Below, piece by piece: positions 16,096 through 26,400 of a stretch of DNA of 41,273 nt. The first letter of the stretch is position 1, and the number at the start of each line of letters is the position of its first letter. Position numbers and translations under genes: made by a program. The notes under the pieces were generated by a model, which was given only the letters and a program-made list of their open reading frames with translations, had not been told where the DNA came from and ran no database searches. The stretch covers positions 1 to 41,273 of IMG/VR virus record IMGVR_UViG_3300035703_003413; one strand, 5' to 3'. This stretch comes from a virus.

Positions 16096-16874
16096 CAGAA
16101 AGCTATTACATTATCAAATTTATATTTATCTTTATTTAAAGAATAAAATATAGGCTTTTGGTTGCTGTAATAAAGCTTACAATTATTATAGAATTTTTGA
16201 ACAAATTTATTATGTTCTTCGGTTTTAAATTGTCGGTAAGTGCTTTTATCACCACCATCTTCTCCTAAGTGCGTCCCTTCATCTTCTAAATACCCCAATT
16301 TAAATCCAGCAACCCTAGCTCTAAATCCATAATCACTATCCTCTAAACCATATTTACCGTAATCAAAATCATTAAAGAATCCAATCATTTTATGAACTTT
16401 TTTGGAGAAAACCATGCAAGCGGTTCCAAGATTTCCCTGCTGCTTGTGTTGAACTTTATGAGAGCCAACATCTACCAAAGGATATTTTACGTTTTCAAAA
16501 TTAACGCCTAACATACCATATTGAGAATTAAAAGTCATAATATCAATGCATTTTTGTAGCCAATTCTCGGGCAACAAAACATCATTATCCAGCGTTGCAT
16601 ACCAAGAAGAATCACCGGCAAGACCTAGAGTTTGATTTCTACCAACTGCAATTCCTAAATTTTCAGAATTGCATAAAAGCTTTGCGCCTAAATAATATTC
16701 ATTTTTTTCTCTGCTTGACAAAAACTCTTTTAAATAATCCACAGTTCCATCTTGAGAAGCATTGTCTACTAAAATTAATTCAAATGGAGATTTTGTAACT
16801 TCAAAGATATTATTTAAAGTTTCTTTAGTTAAATTCAATCTATTATAAGTTACCATTAATAATTTAGCGCTCAT
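16095..16874 (-). CDS. GT2-family glycosyltransferase
   Basis: This 259-residue GT-A enzyme has KLLMVTYNRLNLTKETL at the start, LILVDNASQDGT, NSENLGIAVGRN and TLDNDVLLPENW, where DND is the metal- and nucleotide-binding DxD. LEDSDYGFRARVAG supplies the later acidic motif with the catalytic base. No membrane segments are visible, so it is cytoplasmic. It forms TGATG with the next gene, the GT2-GT6 fusion, and overlaps the gene before it by 11 bases. Donor and acceptor cannot be read. Confidence 0.88.
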   Translation of the reverse strand: MSAKLLMVTYNRLNLTKETLNNIFEVTKSPFELILVDNASQDGTVDYLKEFLSSREKNEYYLGAKLLCNSENLGIAVGRNQTLGLAGDSSWYATLDNDVLLPENWLQKCIDIMTFNSQYGMLGVNFENVKYPLVDVGSHKVQHKQQGNLGTACMVFSKKVHKMIGFFNDFDYGKYGLEDSDYGFRARVAGFKLGYLEDEGTHLGEDGGDKSTYRQFKTEEHNKFVQKFYNNCKLYYSNQKPIFYSLNKDKYKFDNVIAF

Positions 16875-17841
16875 AAATCTTCCTTATTATTTGTTCAATC
16901 ATTGCTGGCAATGTATTTTGATATTTTAAATATCTCCACTCGGGGTCTACAGCTCCCTTAACCCTTCTCATCGTGGGTTTTAATTTAATTTTAGGCATAT
17001 GCCTAAGATAATACGAATAAGTACTCGACTTAAACATTAGTAAAGAAATTATAGAATAATCAGGCTGCCTTGATAAGACAACTTTAGCATTTTGAGCCAG
17101 TGATAAAAACCTACTAAAAGAATACTTAATAAATTTAAAATTACCATAATATTTGGAATGGTCATTCGACATAATAATTGTTTGAATTCCATTCAAAGAT
17201 AATACAGAAGAAAGTGCCCGTAATTCCATCATAGTTAAATTAACAAAATCTTGCTTGTGCATTGAGCTAGTCAATCTATCAGGAAGAATTAAAACATAAG
17301 GCTTGCTTAAAACATTTTTATTTAATTTGCACCAAGCAGTATATTCAAAATCTTGAGAAAGATTTCTTGATTTAAAAGGATAATGAAGCAAATTGTCAAT
17401 CATGAAATTTTTATTAAATACATCAATAAAATTATTTTTATTTTTCTTAAAATCTCTTCCAAGATATGTGTGATAATTCTGATAATTATCTAGCAAGTTA
17501 AAATAAGTATTATTCTCTTTGTCTTTAAAAAAATGAATTGGATACGAATTGGAAACTTCTTCAGTTATTTCTGAAGAATAATTTGCCAATCCCTGATTTT
17601 TTATTAAATCTTTAAATTCTTCTTTTCCATGCCAGAATATATTTTTTTCTGGATATTTAGTTTTAATGTATTCTATTGCATATGTAGAGAAGAACGATTC
17701 TAATAGACCGCCGTGACAAACTATATTAATATTTTTTGTCAATAAATAACGAGGATCTCCATTTAACTTTTTAACAATCATATCCTGATCATTAATATCC
17801 CATGGGATTCCAGGGCAATATGGTAAACATAATCTTTTCAT
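16864..17841 (-). CDS. unrecognised protein in the glycan operon, possibly GT-B-like
   Basis: I do not recognise this 325-residue protein. It is soluble and begins MKRLCLPYCPGIPWDIN. A first half with INIVCHGGLLESFFS and a second half with KPYVLILPDRLTS, IQTIIMSND and NAKVVLSRQPDYSII have the look of two Rossmann-like halves, as in GT9-type GT-B transferases (compare the gene at 4687-5568). No diagnostic motif is present, so this is weak. It is embedded between two GT2 genes with overlaps on both sides (ATGA with 17838), which supports a role in assembling the same glycan. Confidence 0.45.
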   Translation of the reverse strand: MKRLCLPYCPGIPWDINDQDMIVKKLNGDPRYLLTKNINIVCHGGLLESFFSTYAIEYIKTKYPEKNIFWHGKEEFKDLIKNQGLANYSSEITEEVSNSYPIHFFKDKENNTYFNLLDNYQNYHTYLGRDFKKNKNNFIDVFNKNFMIDNLLHYPFKSRNLSQDFEYTAWCKLNKNVLSKPYVLILPDRLTSSMHKQDFVNLTMMELRALSSVLSLNGIQTIIMSNDHSKYYGNFKFIKYSFSRFLSLAQNAKVVLSRQPDYSIISLLMFKSSTYSYYLRHMPKIKLKPTMRRVKGAVDPEWRYLKYQNTLPAMIEQIIRKIYER

Positions 17842-18647
17842 ATTACACAGTGCTCTTTATTTTTTAAATATAAATCATGGTCAATTTTATATAATGAACC
17901 ATATTGAGCTTTAAAATGTTTAACATTTGGCTCCATCATAAGCTTATTAACAGGATTCTTTTTTAAAGACACAGACTCTCCATGATCTATATTGGTACTC
18001 CCGCAATAAATTACTTTTTTACCAGATTTTACTACTTTTAAATTATAAGCAATATCTTCAAATGCCCAATTAAACTTCTCGTCTAACATGCCCATTCTAA
18101 AAAATAAATCACAAGGAGTAAGTAAACATGCTCCAGTTACTGCTTGAAAATATCTGTTTCTGCAGGCGTCAGAGTCTTCTTCTTCATTGGCTCGATAATG
18201 CCAGGGCATATTACCATACCTAGAAGAAAATATTACTCCTCCATGCTGAAGCTTATTTGTATTAGTGTAATTTAATTTTGCACCAACAATTCCCGGATCA
18301 TGCTTGATATAAACGTCCAACATATTTTTTAAAGATTCAGAGTCTTTAAAAAATATATCATTATTTAATAGTAAAAATAAATCTCTTTCCTGTAAGTTAA
18401 CTTTAGCCATGTTAGCTAAAGAATTAACGCCTTGAGAAAAATTGTCTCTATTATGATCTTTTTTAAGAATTGAAACTTTATTACCTAAAGTTTCTAAATA
18501 AGAAACAGAATCATCTTTACATCCGTTACTCCGAACATACCACTGAGCATCAATTCCTAAATTTTTTAAATTGTGAAATAGCCCTGGAACTAATCTTTGT
18601 AAAAGAAAAGAACCGTTCCAAGTTAAAGTTAAAATGTGAAGCTTCAT
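17838..18647 (-). CDS. GT2-family glycosyltransferase
   Basis: This protein of about 269 residues has MKLHILTLTWNGSFLLQRL at the start and RSNGCKDDSVSYL, where Asn-Gly replaces the usual Asp-Asn. It continues with DNFSQGVNSLANMA, LLNNDIFF as the DxD-equivalent (NND), LQHGGV and AFEDIAYNLKVVKSG. This is the dTDP-rhamnosyltransferase-like GT2 layout. I chose the ATG at 18647, which overlaps the upstream stop as ATGA and has GGAAAG about nine bases before it, over a TTG at 18662. It would add a single sugar to a cytoplasmic lipid- or protein-linked acceptor; the sugar is unknown. Confidence 0.82.
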   Translation of the reverse strand: MKLHILTLTWNGSFLLQRLVPGLFHNLKNLGIDAQWYVRSNGCKDDSVSYLETLGNKVSILKKDHNRDNFSQGVNSLANMAKVNLQERDLFLLLNNDIFFKDSESLKNMLDVYIKHDPGIVGAKLNYTNTNKLQHGGVIFSSRYGNMPWHYRANEEEDSDACRNRYFQAVTGACLLTPCDLFFRMGMLDEKFNWAFEDIAYNLKVVKSGKKVIYCGSTNIDHGESVSLKKNPVNKLMMEPNVKHFKAQYGSLYKIDHDLYLKNKEHCVI

Positions 18648-19348
18648 ATCTTTTCTTTCCAATACTTAGAAAAAGTATTATAAGATTTCTTATACATCTC
18701 AGATAATCCTATTTTAGAAGAAGTCATGCGTCCAAAATGATGTAATGGAGTCTTAACAACTTCCATAGTAATTCCAAGCTGCCTAGCCTTCCAGCTAAGA
18801 TGAACATCTTCAAAATATGCAAAGTATTTCTTAGACCAAATAACACCTTCTTCTTTTGCTATTTGATTGAATGTTTTTCTAGATCCAAGAACCGACCATC
18901 CACTTAAATATTCAAATTTATCTTGCAACACATGGGGCTCTGATGATTCACGAACAAAATTAAAATTATTATTTAATAATCCAGCCTGTGAAGAAATTAA
19001 TTTATCTCCCGCATCTTTAGTTAAATCATCTAACCATTTTGATTTATTTTTTAATACAGCAACGTCATTATTAAGAAATAATAAATATTCTCCCTCAGAT
19101 TTTTCGACTCCAATATTATTGGCAGCTCCAAATCCTAAATTTTCATTTATTCTAATATACTTAAAATCAGGCTTGTCATCGCTTTTATTTTCCATAAAGG
19201 ATTTTATAAAATCCGATGTGCCATCAGTACTGTTATTGTCTACAATAATGACTTCGTGATCTGATGATAAATTCATTAAATCATTAACACATTTTTGTGT
19301 AAATGAAACTTGATTAAATACAGGTATAATAATGCTAGATACCGTCAT
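18644..19348 (-). CDS. GT2-family glycosyltransferase (rhamnosyltransferase-like)
   Basis: This 234-residue protein shows SSIIIPVFNQVSFTQKCV, VIIVDNNSTDGTSDF, NENLGFGAANNIGV, LFLNNDVAV (DxD-equivalent NND) and YFEDVHLSWKARQLG. All core GT2 motifs of the rhamnosyltransferase-like group are present at normal spacing. The short C-terminus carries HHFGRMTSSK. The ATG overlaps the stop of the GT4 gene (ATGA), and its own stop overlaps the next GT2 start. If RmlB here feeds dTDP-rhamnose through host RmlC and RmlD, this or the next GT2 would be a candidate user; that is inference. Confidence 0.87.
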   Translation of the reverse strand: MTVSSIIIPVFNQVSFTQKCVNDLMNLSSDHEVIIVDNNSTDGTSDFIKSFMENKSDDKPDFKYIRINENLGFGAANNIGVEKSEGEYLLFLNNDVAVLKNKSKWLDDLTKDAGDKLISSQAGLLNNNFNFVRESSEPHVLQDKFEYLSGWSVLGSRKTFNQIAKEEGVIWSKKYFAYFEDVHLSWKARQLGITMEVVKTPLHHFGRMTSSKIGLSEMYKKSYNTFSKYWKEKI

Positions 19349-20439
19349 GCAGTTTCTTTCATCAATAAATTCAAGGCATTATCCCAAGTATAATTTTGAA
19401 CAGTTTCGCTCATAGATGATGACTTTGATTGAACTAAAGAATCATAAGAGCGATAGACTTCTCTTAAAGATTCTACAGCATGGTCTTGATTTGCTTCAAA
19501 ATAAGAATTGTAAACAGAAGCTTCCCAATATTGGGCTTCCATGGGCGCTCGAACTTCTTTGCCAGAAATTAAAATGCTATTATTATCATTGCAAAAATCC
19601 AACTGACCGCCATGGCGTGGAACTACAACTAATTTATTAGCAGCAAACCCCTCTAATGCAGGCATGAAAAAACATTCAGCGTGAGTCAAAGAATAAACAA
19701 CATCACAAGCGTTAAACAGCGAAACCATATTAGGAACATAACTTGTGATTAATTCAATCTCGGGATGATTTTTATATTTTTCATTTAAACGATGTATTAT
19801 CTTTTTAACATCAACTTCGAATGGTAATTTTTTATCTAAAGATGCCGTGGGAACTTTGGCAACCAAACACACGTCGTCTTTGTTAGTAAATGCCTTATAG
19901 AATGCCTCTATTGTTTCGGGTATAGCTTTTCTGATGTGCGGCTGACCTAATGGAATTAAAAATTTTAATTTCTTTTTAGTTTTTAAAGGATATTTATCTT
20001 TATATGAAAAATGTTCTAAATCAATTCCATGCGGAACCACTGTTAAATGAGACTCTGGAATTTTATTTTTAACAAAAATATCTTTAGCAAATTGGCTTGG
20101 TGCCAAAATTTTATCACAATATTTATAATATTTAATAAACTCTTTTGGAATTATAGGAAATTCATAACACCAAATTCCGAATCTATTTTTATTTCCACCG
20201 GCTAAATAATGTGGAAAATTAATCATAGCGGTATATGATATTTGCATATCATATTCTCCGCTACCAATTGTTTTAATGAATGGTTTTAAGTCTTCTGGAG
20301 TATGCTCTGGTCGATTTCCATCTGTAGAAACAAATTCTACATCGTGACCCAATTTAAGAAGAGATCTTCCTAAATTCTGGTTAACATATGCCCAGCTATG
20401 AGACTTGCCAAATAAAAAACCTTGAACCTTGACTCGCAT
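19345..20439 (-). CDS. GT4-family glycosyltransferase
   Basis: This 364-residue GT-B enzyme is the first gene of the carbohydrate cassette in transcription order. It shows KSHSWAYVNQNLGRSLL at the N-terminus, YCDKILAPSQFAKDIF and VVPHGIDLEHF (the GT4 donor-domain entry). KFLIPLGQPHIRKAI is followed by DVVYSLTHAECFFMPALEGF, which holds the catalytic E-x7-E region (ECFFMPALE), and then NKLVVVPRHGGQLDF. It is a retaining transferase, probably acting early in glycan assembly. It lies only 21 bases downstream of the 973-residue tail protein gene, so the cassette may be read through from the tail operon. Confidence 0.9.
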   Translation of the reverse strand: MRVKVQGFLFGKSHSWAYVNQNLGRSLLKLGHDVEFVSTDGNRPEHTPEDLKPFIKTIGSGEYDMQISYTAMINFPHYLAGGNKNRFGIWCYEFPIIPKEFIKYYKYCDKILAPSQFAKDIFVKNKIPESHLTVVPHGIDLEHFSYKDKYPLKTKKKLKFLIPLGQPHIRKAIPETIEAFYKAFTNKDDVCLVAKVPTASLDKKLPFEVDVKKIIHRLNEKYKNHPEIELITSYVPNMVSLFNACDVVYSLTHAECFFMPALEGFAANKLVVVPRHGGQLDFCNDNNSILISGKEVRAPMEAQYWEASVYNSYFEANQDHAVESLREVYRSYDSLVQSKSSSMSETVQNYTWDNALNLLMKETA

Positions 20440-20460
20440 GAGCCATTCTATAACGGCTAA

Positions 20461-23382
20461 TTAAGAAAGCAAACCCTGAAGTACATCAGAAGTGATTACT
20501 AAGTGCTGATTATTCCAACCTGCCTTCTTCAAGTATACTGTAATAGTAATTTTTGTCACTAATGATAAGTATACATTATCTTCTGCCAAGTCTTGAGCGT
20601 TCAAAGTCAAAATTCCAGTAGTATGATCGATATATGCACCAATTGTTGGATCCTCTATGACAACATATCCATCTAAATCGGCATCATACCCATCTAAATT
20701 CTTATAGAAAGATTGAATTGCTACATTGAATTTAATTTTATTTAATGCAATATCCTCAATCTTAACAAAAGAACAATCCGAATATTTCATGGCAGGATAC
20801 CCTGCAGCAGTTTTGCCACCACCAACATCTACAACAAACTTTTCATAAATATTAACGCTGGACTCGTTTAAAGGTATTTGAGGTAATCTTAATTCAATTG
20901 TTGAAATTTCAACATCTTGTCTAAAGTGAGTCCCGTCAGGATTTAATATTTGACCATGACCAATCAAAAGATTGTTAGGAACAAAGAAATCATTTCTACC
21001 CACCTCTACAGCAGGCGCTTCTGCAAACCTTTCTTCGCAAACAGTATTTGCCACAGGACTGCAAGAAAATAGCTCAGGATTAGTTAAATAAGTAAATGCT
21101 GCTGGAACTAATCTAGCCTCAGATGAAAGGCTTATCATCCAGTCTTGCCAGAATGGCTTAGGTACAATCTGATAAGTTACACCAGCAAATGGAACAGTTG
21201 TAAATGCAGAATCTATTTCTAGACTTGAAGGAATATAATATCCATCATAAACTAGCTCTGCATAACTCAAAGAAGATGCTGGGACCAAGTTTAATGAGGA
21301 GCCGTTTGCACGAATGTATCCATCGCCACAGTCAAAATATCCGTCATATCTTCCAACTAAAGGCTGAACCTCTAAACAGATATGAGTGAATGATGTGCCA
21401 ACTGGAAAAGAATTAATATTCTTATTTACATATAAAGATAGCAAATCGGCATCATTAGATGTAATATATCCGTCTCCATCCAAATCAGCTCGTAATAGAT
21501 CAAGCGTATCAATATAGCCATCAACAATTTTTTGCTGTGTTGAAGAGAAGTATAAACTTTCTCCAATTAAAGTAGATATTAAGGTAATGTCTGCATCGTC
21601 AATTATCCCATCACCATTGACATCGCCGTAGCCATCAGTACATAAAGTGGCTTTAACTACTTTGTATTTGTTGCTAGATAGCGTATTAGGAACAAGTGTA
21701 GAGCCGATTAAATTATTAGTAATTAAATCGGGATCGGGATTAATTATACAAAAGGTGCTGCCCTTAGCCAGACCAATTATATTTTGAGACTTAAATAATA
21801 GTGGATTCTTTTTAGGATTTAAGTCTTTAACAGCTCCAATAACAAGAGGATCTGAGGTGTTCTGAAGAGTTTCAAGCTCTGTTTCGGAGATTAAGCTAAA
21901 GCTAGGAACAAATTGTTTTCTAGAAAATGTATCATTGCCAGTTCTTTCGTCCTGCTCAATTACGCTGGCTTGAGTTACGGCTTGAATAATACCAATATTT
22001 AAAATATTAAATCCGGTATCATTAAGTGAATTGTGTCTTTCTTGATTGTCAATAGTTGCCCCTGACAATTCATCAATAGTAGTTTTTGGAATAATAATTC
22101 CTTGACCAGCATCATATCCTTGACCATCTGCTATCTTAACGGCATCCGTCCATACTTGATACCAAAGGTCTTCTTCAGATACATCTACCCAGCCAGTACC
22201 GCTATACAAAATCAAACGTGAATCTTCGGTTCTATCATTACCAGAACCAAATAATATAGACCCTACAGATGCATCTCCAGTTCTTTTAACTGTAAACGCA
22301 TAATAATTTCCTATCTTTAATCCGTTTGGTGCGCCAATTTTAGAAGAAGAAAAAACAATATCAACAGGTTGGAGTGTATCTGTAAGTACATAACCTATGT
22401 CTCTTAAATCTGCTTGATCAAAAGCAAATTGAACAAGTGGCTCAGACTGGGGATCAAAATCAATTGTCAAAGAGGGAATGATATCCGTAGGGCAAGAAAC
22501 AGTTGTTTGCAAAGCATAAACGCTAACAACTAAAGAGCCTGACCAATCATATTTATTTTCTTCTGGAACTAATTCGCTTCCAGAAGCACCCATTAATAAA
22601 GTGATTTTTTGAACGTTATCAGTTTTTGCAAGAAATTTTTGACCAACATGAGAAGATACGTCATTAGTGTTTAATGTGCGATTTGGTCTTCCGGTAGTAT
22701 TTACATTTAAAGAGTCAACATTGTATTGAGGTCCAATTGCCGTTTGCAATGTTGCTTGAAGTGTTGAAGTAGGATTGGCAATTTTAAAATCTCTCCAAAA
22801 TAAATCAGGCTCCACGTCCTGAGAAATCATCATGGCATCACGAGATACTTGGAACGCCCTAGCCTCTCTAACAACTAATCTTCCGCCTAAAGTTCTAGAG
22901 CAGTTATTGTTGCCTTTAAAATCATTAGTTAAAATAGCTAAAATTCTTTTATAATGATTTGCGGTGACTTGAGTTTCATTTTTATAAAAATAAAAACGAT
23001 CAATTTGCAAAGTATCATCAAACGATAAGCCGATAATAGCTACTTTTGTAGAGAATCTGCCAACCGCAGATGATCCAGTAAGCTCTATTTCTAATTGATT
23101 TCCTAAATTAATGTCAGTTGGCTGCACATGAGGAGACAATCCCGTGCCATCAAAATTACCTGTGCTTAATAAGCTTGCTTGAACAGAAGTTAACACGTCA
23201 GAATCAAAAAGAATTACTGGAACTGGGTTTTCTAATAATACACCAGATCCAAAATGATTATTAATGATTGAGGCTTGTACTTTGTTATTATAGTTTTGCT
23301 CAGTGTCTAAATCTTCTTTAGATACACGCTGGGCATCCCTAAATAAATTTTGTAAAGCGGAAACTTCTATTCTTTTAGTCAT
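20461..23382 (-). CDS. large tail or fibre protein with dockerin-like domain
   Basis: This is a 973-residue protein in the last position of the tail operon. It is beta-rich, with no signal peptide. Residues about 580-650 carry a duplicated calcium-loop module: GDVNGDGIIDDADI (loop 587-598, ligands D587, N589, D591, D595, D598) and DLDGDGYITSNDAD (loop 633-644, ligands D633, D635, D637, T641, D644). This is the type I dockerin pattern. The tripeptide DGY recurs many times (for example LDGYDADLDGYVV near the C-terminus). By position after J-like and I-like genes it would be a fibre, adhesin or fibre-attachment protein (P2 H position). Overall family is unknown. Confidence 0.72.
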   Translation of the reverse strand: MTKRIEVSALQNLFRDAQRVSKEDLDTEQNYNNKVQASIINNHFGSGVLLENPVPVILFDSDVLTSVQASLLSTGNFDGTGLSPHVQPTDINLGNQLEIELTGSSAVGRFSTKVAIIGLSFDDTLQIDRFYFYKNETQVTANHYKRILAILTNDFKGNNNCSRTLGGRLVVREARAFQVSRDAMMISQDVEPDLFWRDFKIANPTSTLQATLQTAIGPQYNVDSLNVNTTGRPNRTLNTNDVSSHVGQKFLAKTDNVQKITLLMGASGSELVPEENKYDWSGSLVVSVYALQTTVSCPTDIIPSLTIDFDPQSEPLVQFAFDQADLRDIGYVLTDTLQPVDIVFSSSKIGAPNGLKIGNYYAFTVKRTGDASVGSILFGSGNDRTEDSRLILYSGTGWVDVSEEDLWYQVWTDAVKIADGQGYDAGQGIIIPKTTIDELSGATIDNQERHNSLNDTGFNILNIGIIQAVTQASVIEQDERTGNDTFSRKQFVPSFSLISETELETLQNTSDPLVIGAVKDLNPKKNPLLFKSQNIIGLAKGSTFCIINPDPDLITNNLIGSTLVPNTLSSNKYKVVKATLCTDGYGDVNGDGIIDDADITLISTLIGESLYFSSTQQKIVDGYIDTLDLLRADLDGDGYITSNDADLLSLYVNKNINSFPVGTSFTHICLEVQPLVGRYDGYFDCGDGYIRANGSSLNLVPASSLSYAELVYDGYYIPSSLEIDSAFTTVPFAGVTYQIVPKPFWQDWMISLSSEARLVPAAFTYLTNPELFSCSPVANTVCEERFAEAPAVEVGRNDFFVPNNLLIGHGQILNPDGTHFRQDVEISTIELRLPQIPLNESSVNIYEKFVVDVGGGKTAAGYPAMKYSDCSFVKIEDIALNKIKFNVAIQSFYKNLDGYDADLDGYVVIEDPTIGAYIDHTTGILTLNAQDLAEDNVYLSLVTKITITVYLKKAGWNNQHLVITSDVLQGLLS
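21578..21626 (-). other. first dockerin-like calcium loop
   Basis: This encodes the D-x-N-x-D-G-x-x-D-x-x-D loop at residues 587-598 of the 973-residue protein, followed by the ITLISTLIG helix. Together with the second loop 46 residues later it gives the two-loop arrangement of a type I dockerin. Coordinates are approximate within a few bases. Confidence 0.7.
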
Positions 23383-23404
23383 GTTTTTATGTCGTAAAAG
23401 TAGT

Positions 23405-26400
23405 TTAAGCCAAATATTGTAGAGTAACTTTAGATTGAGCAGGTTTCAAAATATCAATTAAAGTTTCTAATATTTGTTTTACCTTTTCATTCTCAGAAAC
23501 TATATCAAAAGAGTCTATTATTTTAATAGTAAAATTATAGATACCAAAATATTTATCTCTCAAAATAGCCCATTCTTCATTTCTAGAATAGATCTTATCA
23601 AAATTTAATAAGAAAGTTGTATATAAATCTTCTACAACCGGCAATACAGTGTCAATGTTAGAATTATAGTTAATGTCTTTTTCTTGACCGGCAATAAAAT
23701 ATAAAGGCTGAATAGCGTTAGATATTTTAAAATTATCTATTCTTGCTTTTGCTAAATTAACAGAATTAATGTCTGATCCTATATAGAATTTCGTTATAAC
23801 ATCTAAGAAGTTCATGTCCGCAGTTAGTTTGGAATTATCTACTCCTGCAAATCCTTGACCGAATATAATTCCTGCGCCAAAGAGTAACCCAGACCCAAAG
23901 CGCACTGTGCCTCTTTCCTCGCCATCTACAAAGAGCCTTATTTCATCTTGATTGTTTGGCTGGTTAAACTTGTATGTAGCCTTAATTCGGTGCCAAGAAT
24001 TTCTAGCCCAAAGAACAGGCTGCCTGACTTGGTAATCATTTCCAGACGCTCTAACATTTAAATTGATGTATCCCGCAGGATCTTTATATATAGAAATTCT
24101 ATCTCCTGAAGTTCCAACTTGAACATAAGTAACTTTTACAGGCGTCTTTTGATATGGAAGTGCAGTATTTAATCTAATAGTCTTAAAATCAGATTCAATT
24201 GTTGCACCTGCAGCATAATTTTTCTTATCTCCCTCTACTAAGATAGATTGAATAGAAGCTGCACGATTATTTAGTTTAATAGTTCCTTTGGAAATAGAAA
24301 CTAATTCTTCTGTAATTAAAGCTGCGGCATCAAAATAAAAACGATACTCAGGATCGTTTGCAGTATCAAACATGGGAGATACCCAGAATTCAATTGTGCC
24401 TTCTAAGTTTGTAGATAGGTATCCCAAATTATCATAAGATAATGGTCTATCTTTAATTACCAATGATTTTCCAAAATTATTATTCACTCCATTATCAGTT
24501 TGAATATACGCTTTATTTGCTGTGACCCAATAATCTGAGTCATTGACAAATGGTACAGTATCAAAATGTAATAAAGTTATTGTATCGCTATTTTTTCTGA
24601 ATGGTCTAATTTTGGCTGCATCAACGGTAACGCTCTCAACTCCGGGAGATAAAGACTCTCCTATTCTTACATCTGTAAGCATTTTAGACAAAATTCTTAA
24701 CTCATCAATGATTGCCGACGCTTGATTTTGTTTAAATATACTTGATCCTATATGAATTTGCTCATTAGTTAATGGATCAAATGGAACTTCCAAATTTACA
24801 GAATAATCAAAGTCATAATATCCCTCATTTAAAAGATAGGGAACATTGACTTGACCGGCAGTCTCAAAAGTAAAGAATCCATTGGCAAAACCCGATCTTC
24901 CAATATTGGTATTGAAAATGTCATATGAGCCGTTAGAAAATGTCGCTGGAAGAGCGGGGCTAATTTCTACACTGGTATCAGAGTTTTTAGCCACAATCTG
25001 ATAAGCACCGGCAACTGATGGTGGAGAATTTATTATTAGTGATTGACCAATATTAGATTCAACAAAGTATCCATTCAAATCAGTTACTGTAGTAGTTCCT
25101 ATAGAACCGGATAAGTAATTGCCGGTCTGAGTTTTATAAGAGTATCTTATAACTGGGAATATAGTATTGCCCTCTGAATAAGTAATTGTATATCTTTCTT
25201 TAATTTCAATTACTGCAGAGTTTTTCGTAGAAACAAATGGTTTAACTACTGCATCTACAGAGGTAATTGTTTTGAATTTTTTAGATGTATATTGAGTGCC
25301 AGCAGAATTGAACGTTAGAACTTCGTTCGGAGTAGAGTCTGTAATTCCATTAATTGTCACGGTAACAGGGGTGCTAAAATCAACATTTCCTGCCAAAACT
25401 TTAATTGCAAGGCTTCTTCCCTCTGTAGAGGAAGATGTTTGACTTACACTGGAAGTTGTAAAGTTAAATACGCCCAATGAATAAGTTGAGTTTGTGGGTC
25501 CAATTGCTACTTTTGGTAAAATAACAGGATAGACTTTAACTTCATCCAAACTAATTGGAGAAGGAATTTGAGTTTTTAATATGTGAGAATTATTTCCCCA
25601 TACATAAACTCTTTCTCTTGCCCTTCTAAAATTCAAACCTAAAGTTCTAATAACTATTTGATCGCCTACTTCGGCATCTCCTAGAATAGTTAAAATATTT
25701 TGATTCAAAAAGTTCTTACTAATTTCATACCCTGGGAAATCTGCACGTAATCCTGGAAGCTCTATTTCAGAACCACTTCTTAGCAATGAAACTGTAAAGT
25801 TTTTATAAAAATCTATCTCTGAAGAAACGATAACAGAATAAGGATTTACTGAAAACTTTGCATCTGTTAAAATTGCTGGAACCACAGAAGCAAGAGTCAA
25901 AATGTTTGAAGCAACAGATACTATAGAGTAAGTTCCTAGCCCTAGCTCATTTATCTCTAAAGTGTCTCCTGGTACAATGCCTTCTGCTGCAAAGTCAATA
26001 GTATTTGAAAAAACAATATTTGTATTATTAGTTACTAAATCATTTCCTTCAATAATTTTACTTGGTATGGTGCCTAAAACATATTCTGGAACTACAGACC
26101 TGAAACGATCTGTTAAATTAGATACGGGTCTGCCGCCATACTTTATAATATTAGGAACTTCTACGCCATCAATAAATAAATGCATTTCATCTGATTTATC
26201 TTTAGTGGAAAGCTTCCAAGAAGCGGCAATATGATGAGCTTCGCCCGATCTCCAGTTAGAAATATCAGCGCTTACAGCATATTTATTTACTCGATCATAT
26301 GCTCCATTATCAAAAACTCTAAAAGTAAGATAACCGGAACCATCTTTGTATAAAGAGAATCTATTTTTAGATTCTTCTTTTCCAAAATCAAATAAATAAT

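Noticed and set aside
18867-19259. Plus-strand open frame of 130 residues
   Set aside because: It is antisense to a GT2 gene with all family motifs; the translation has low-complexity composition of a shadow frame.
21578-21770. Cellulosome component
   Set aside because: The dockerin-like module suggests it, but there is no signal peptide, cellulase or cohesin, and the gene sits in a tail operon.
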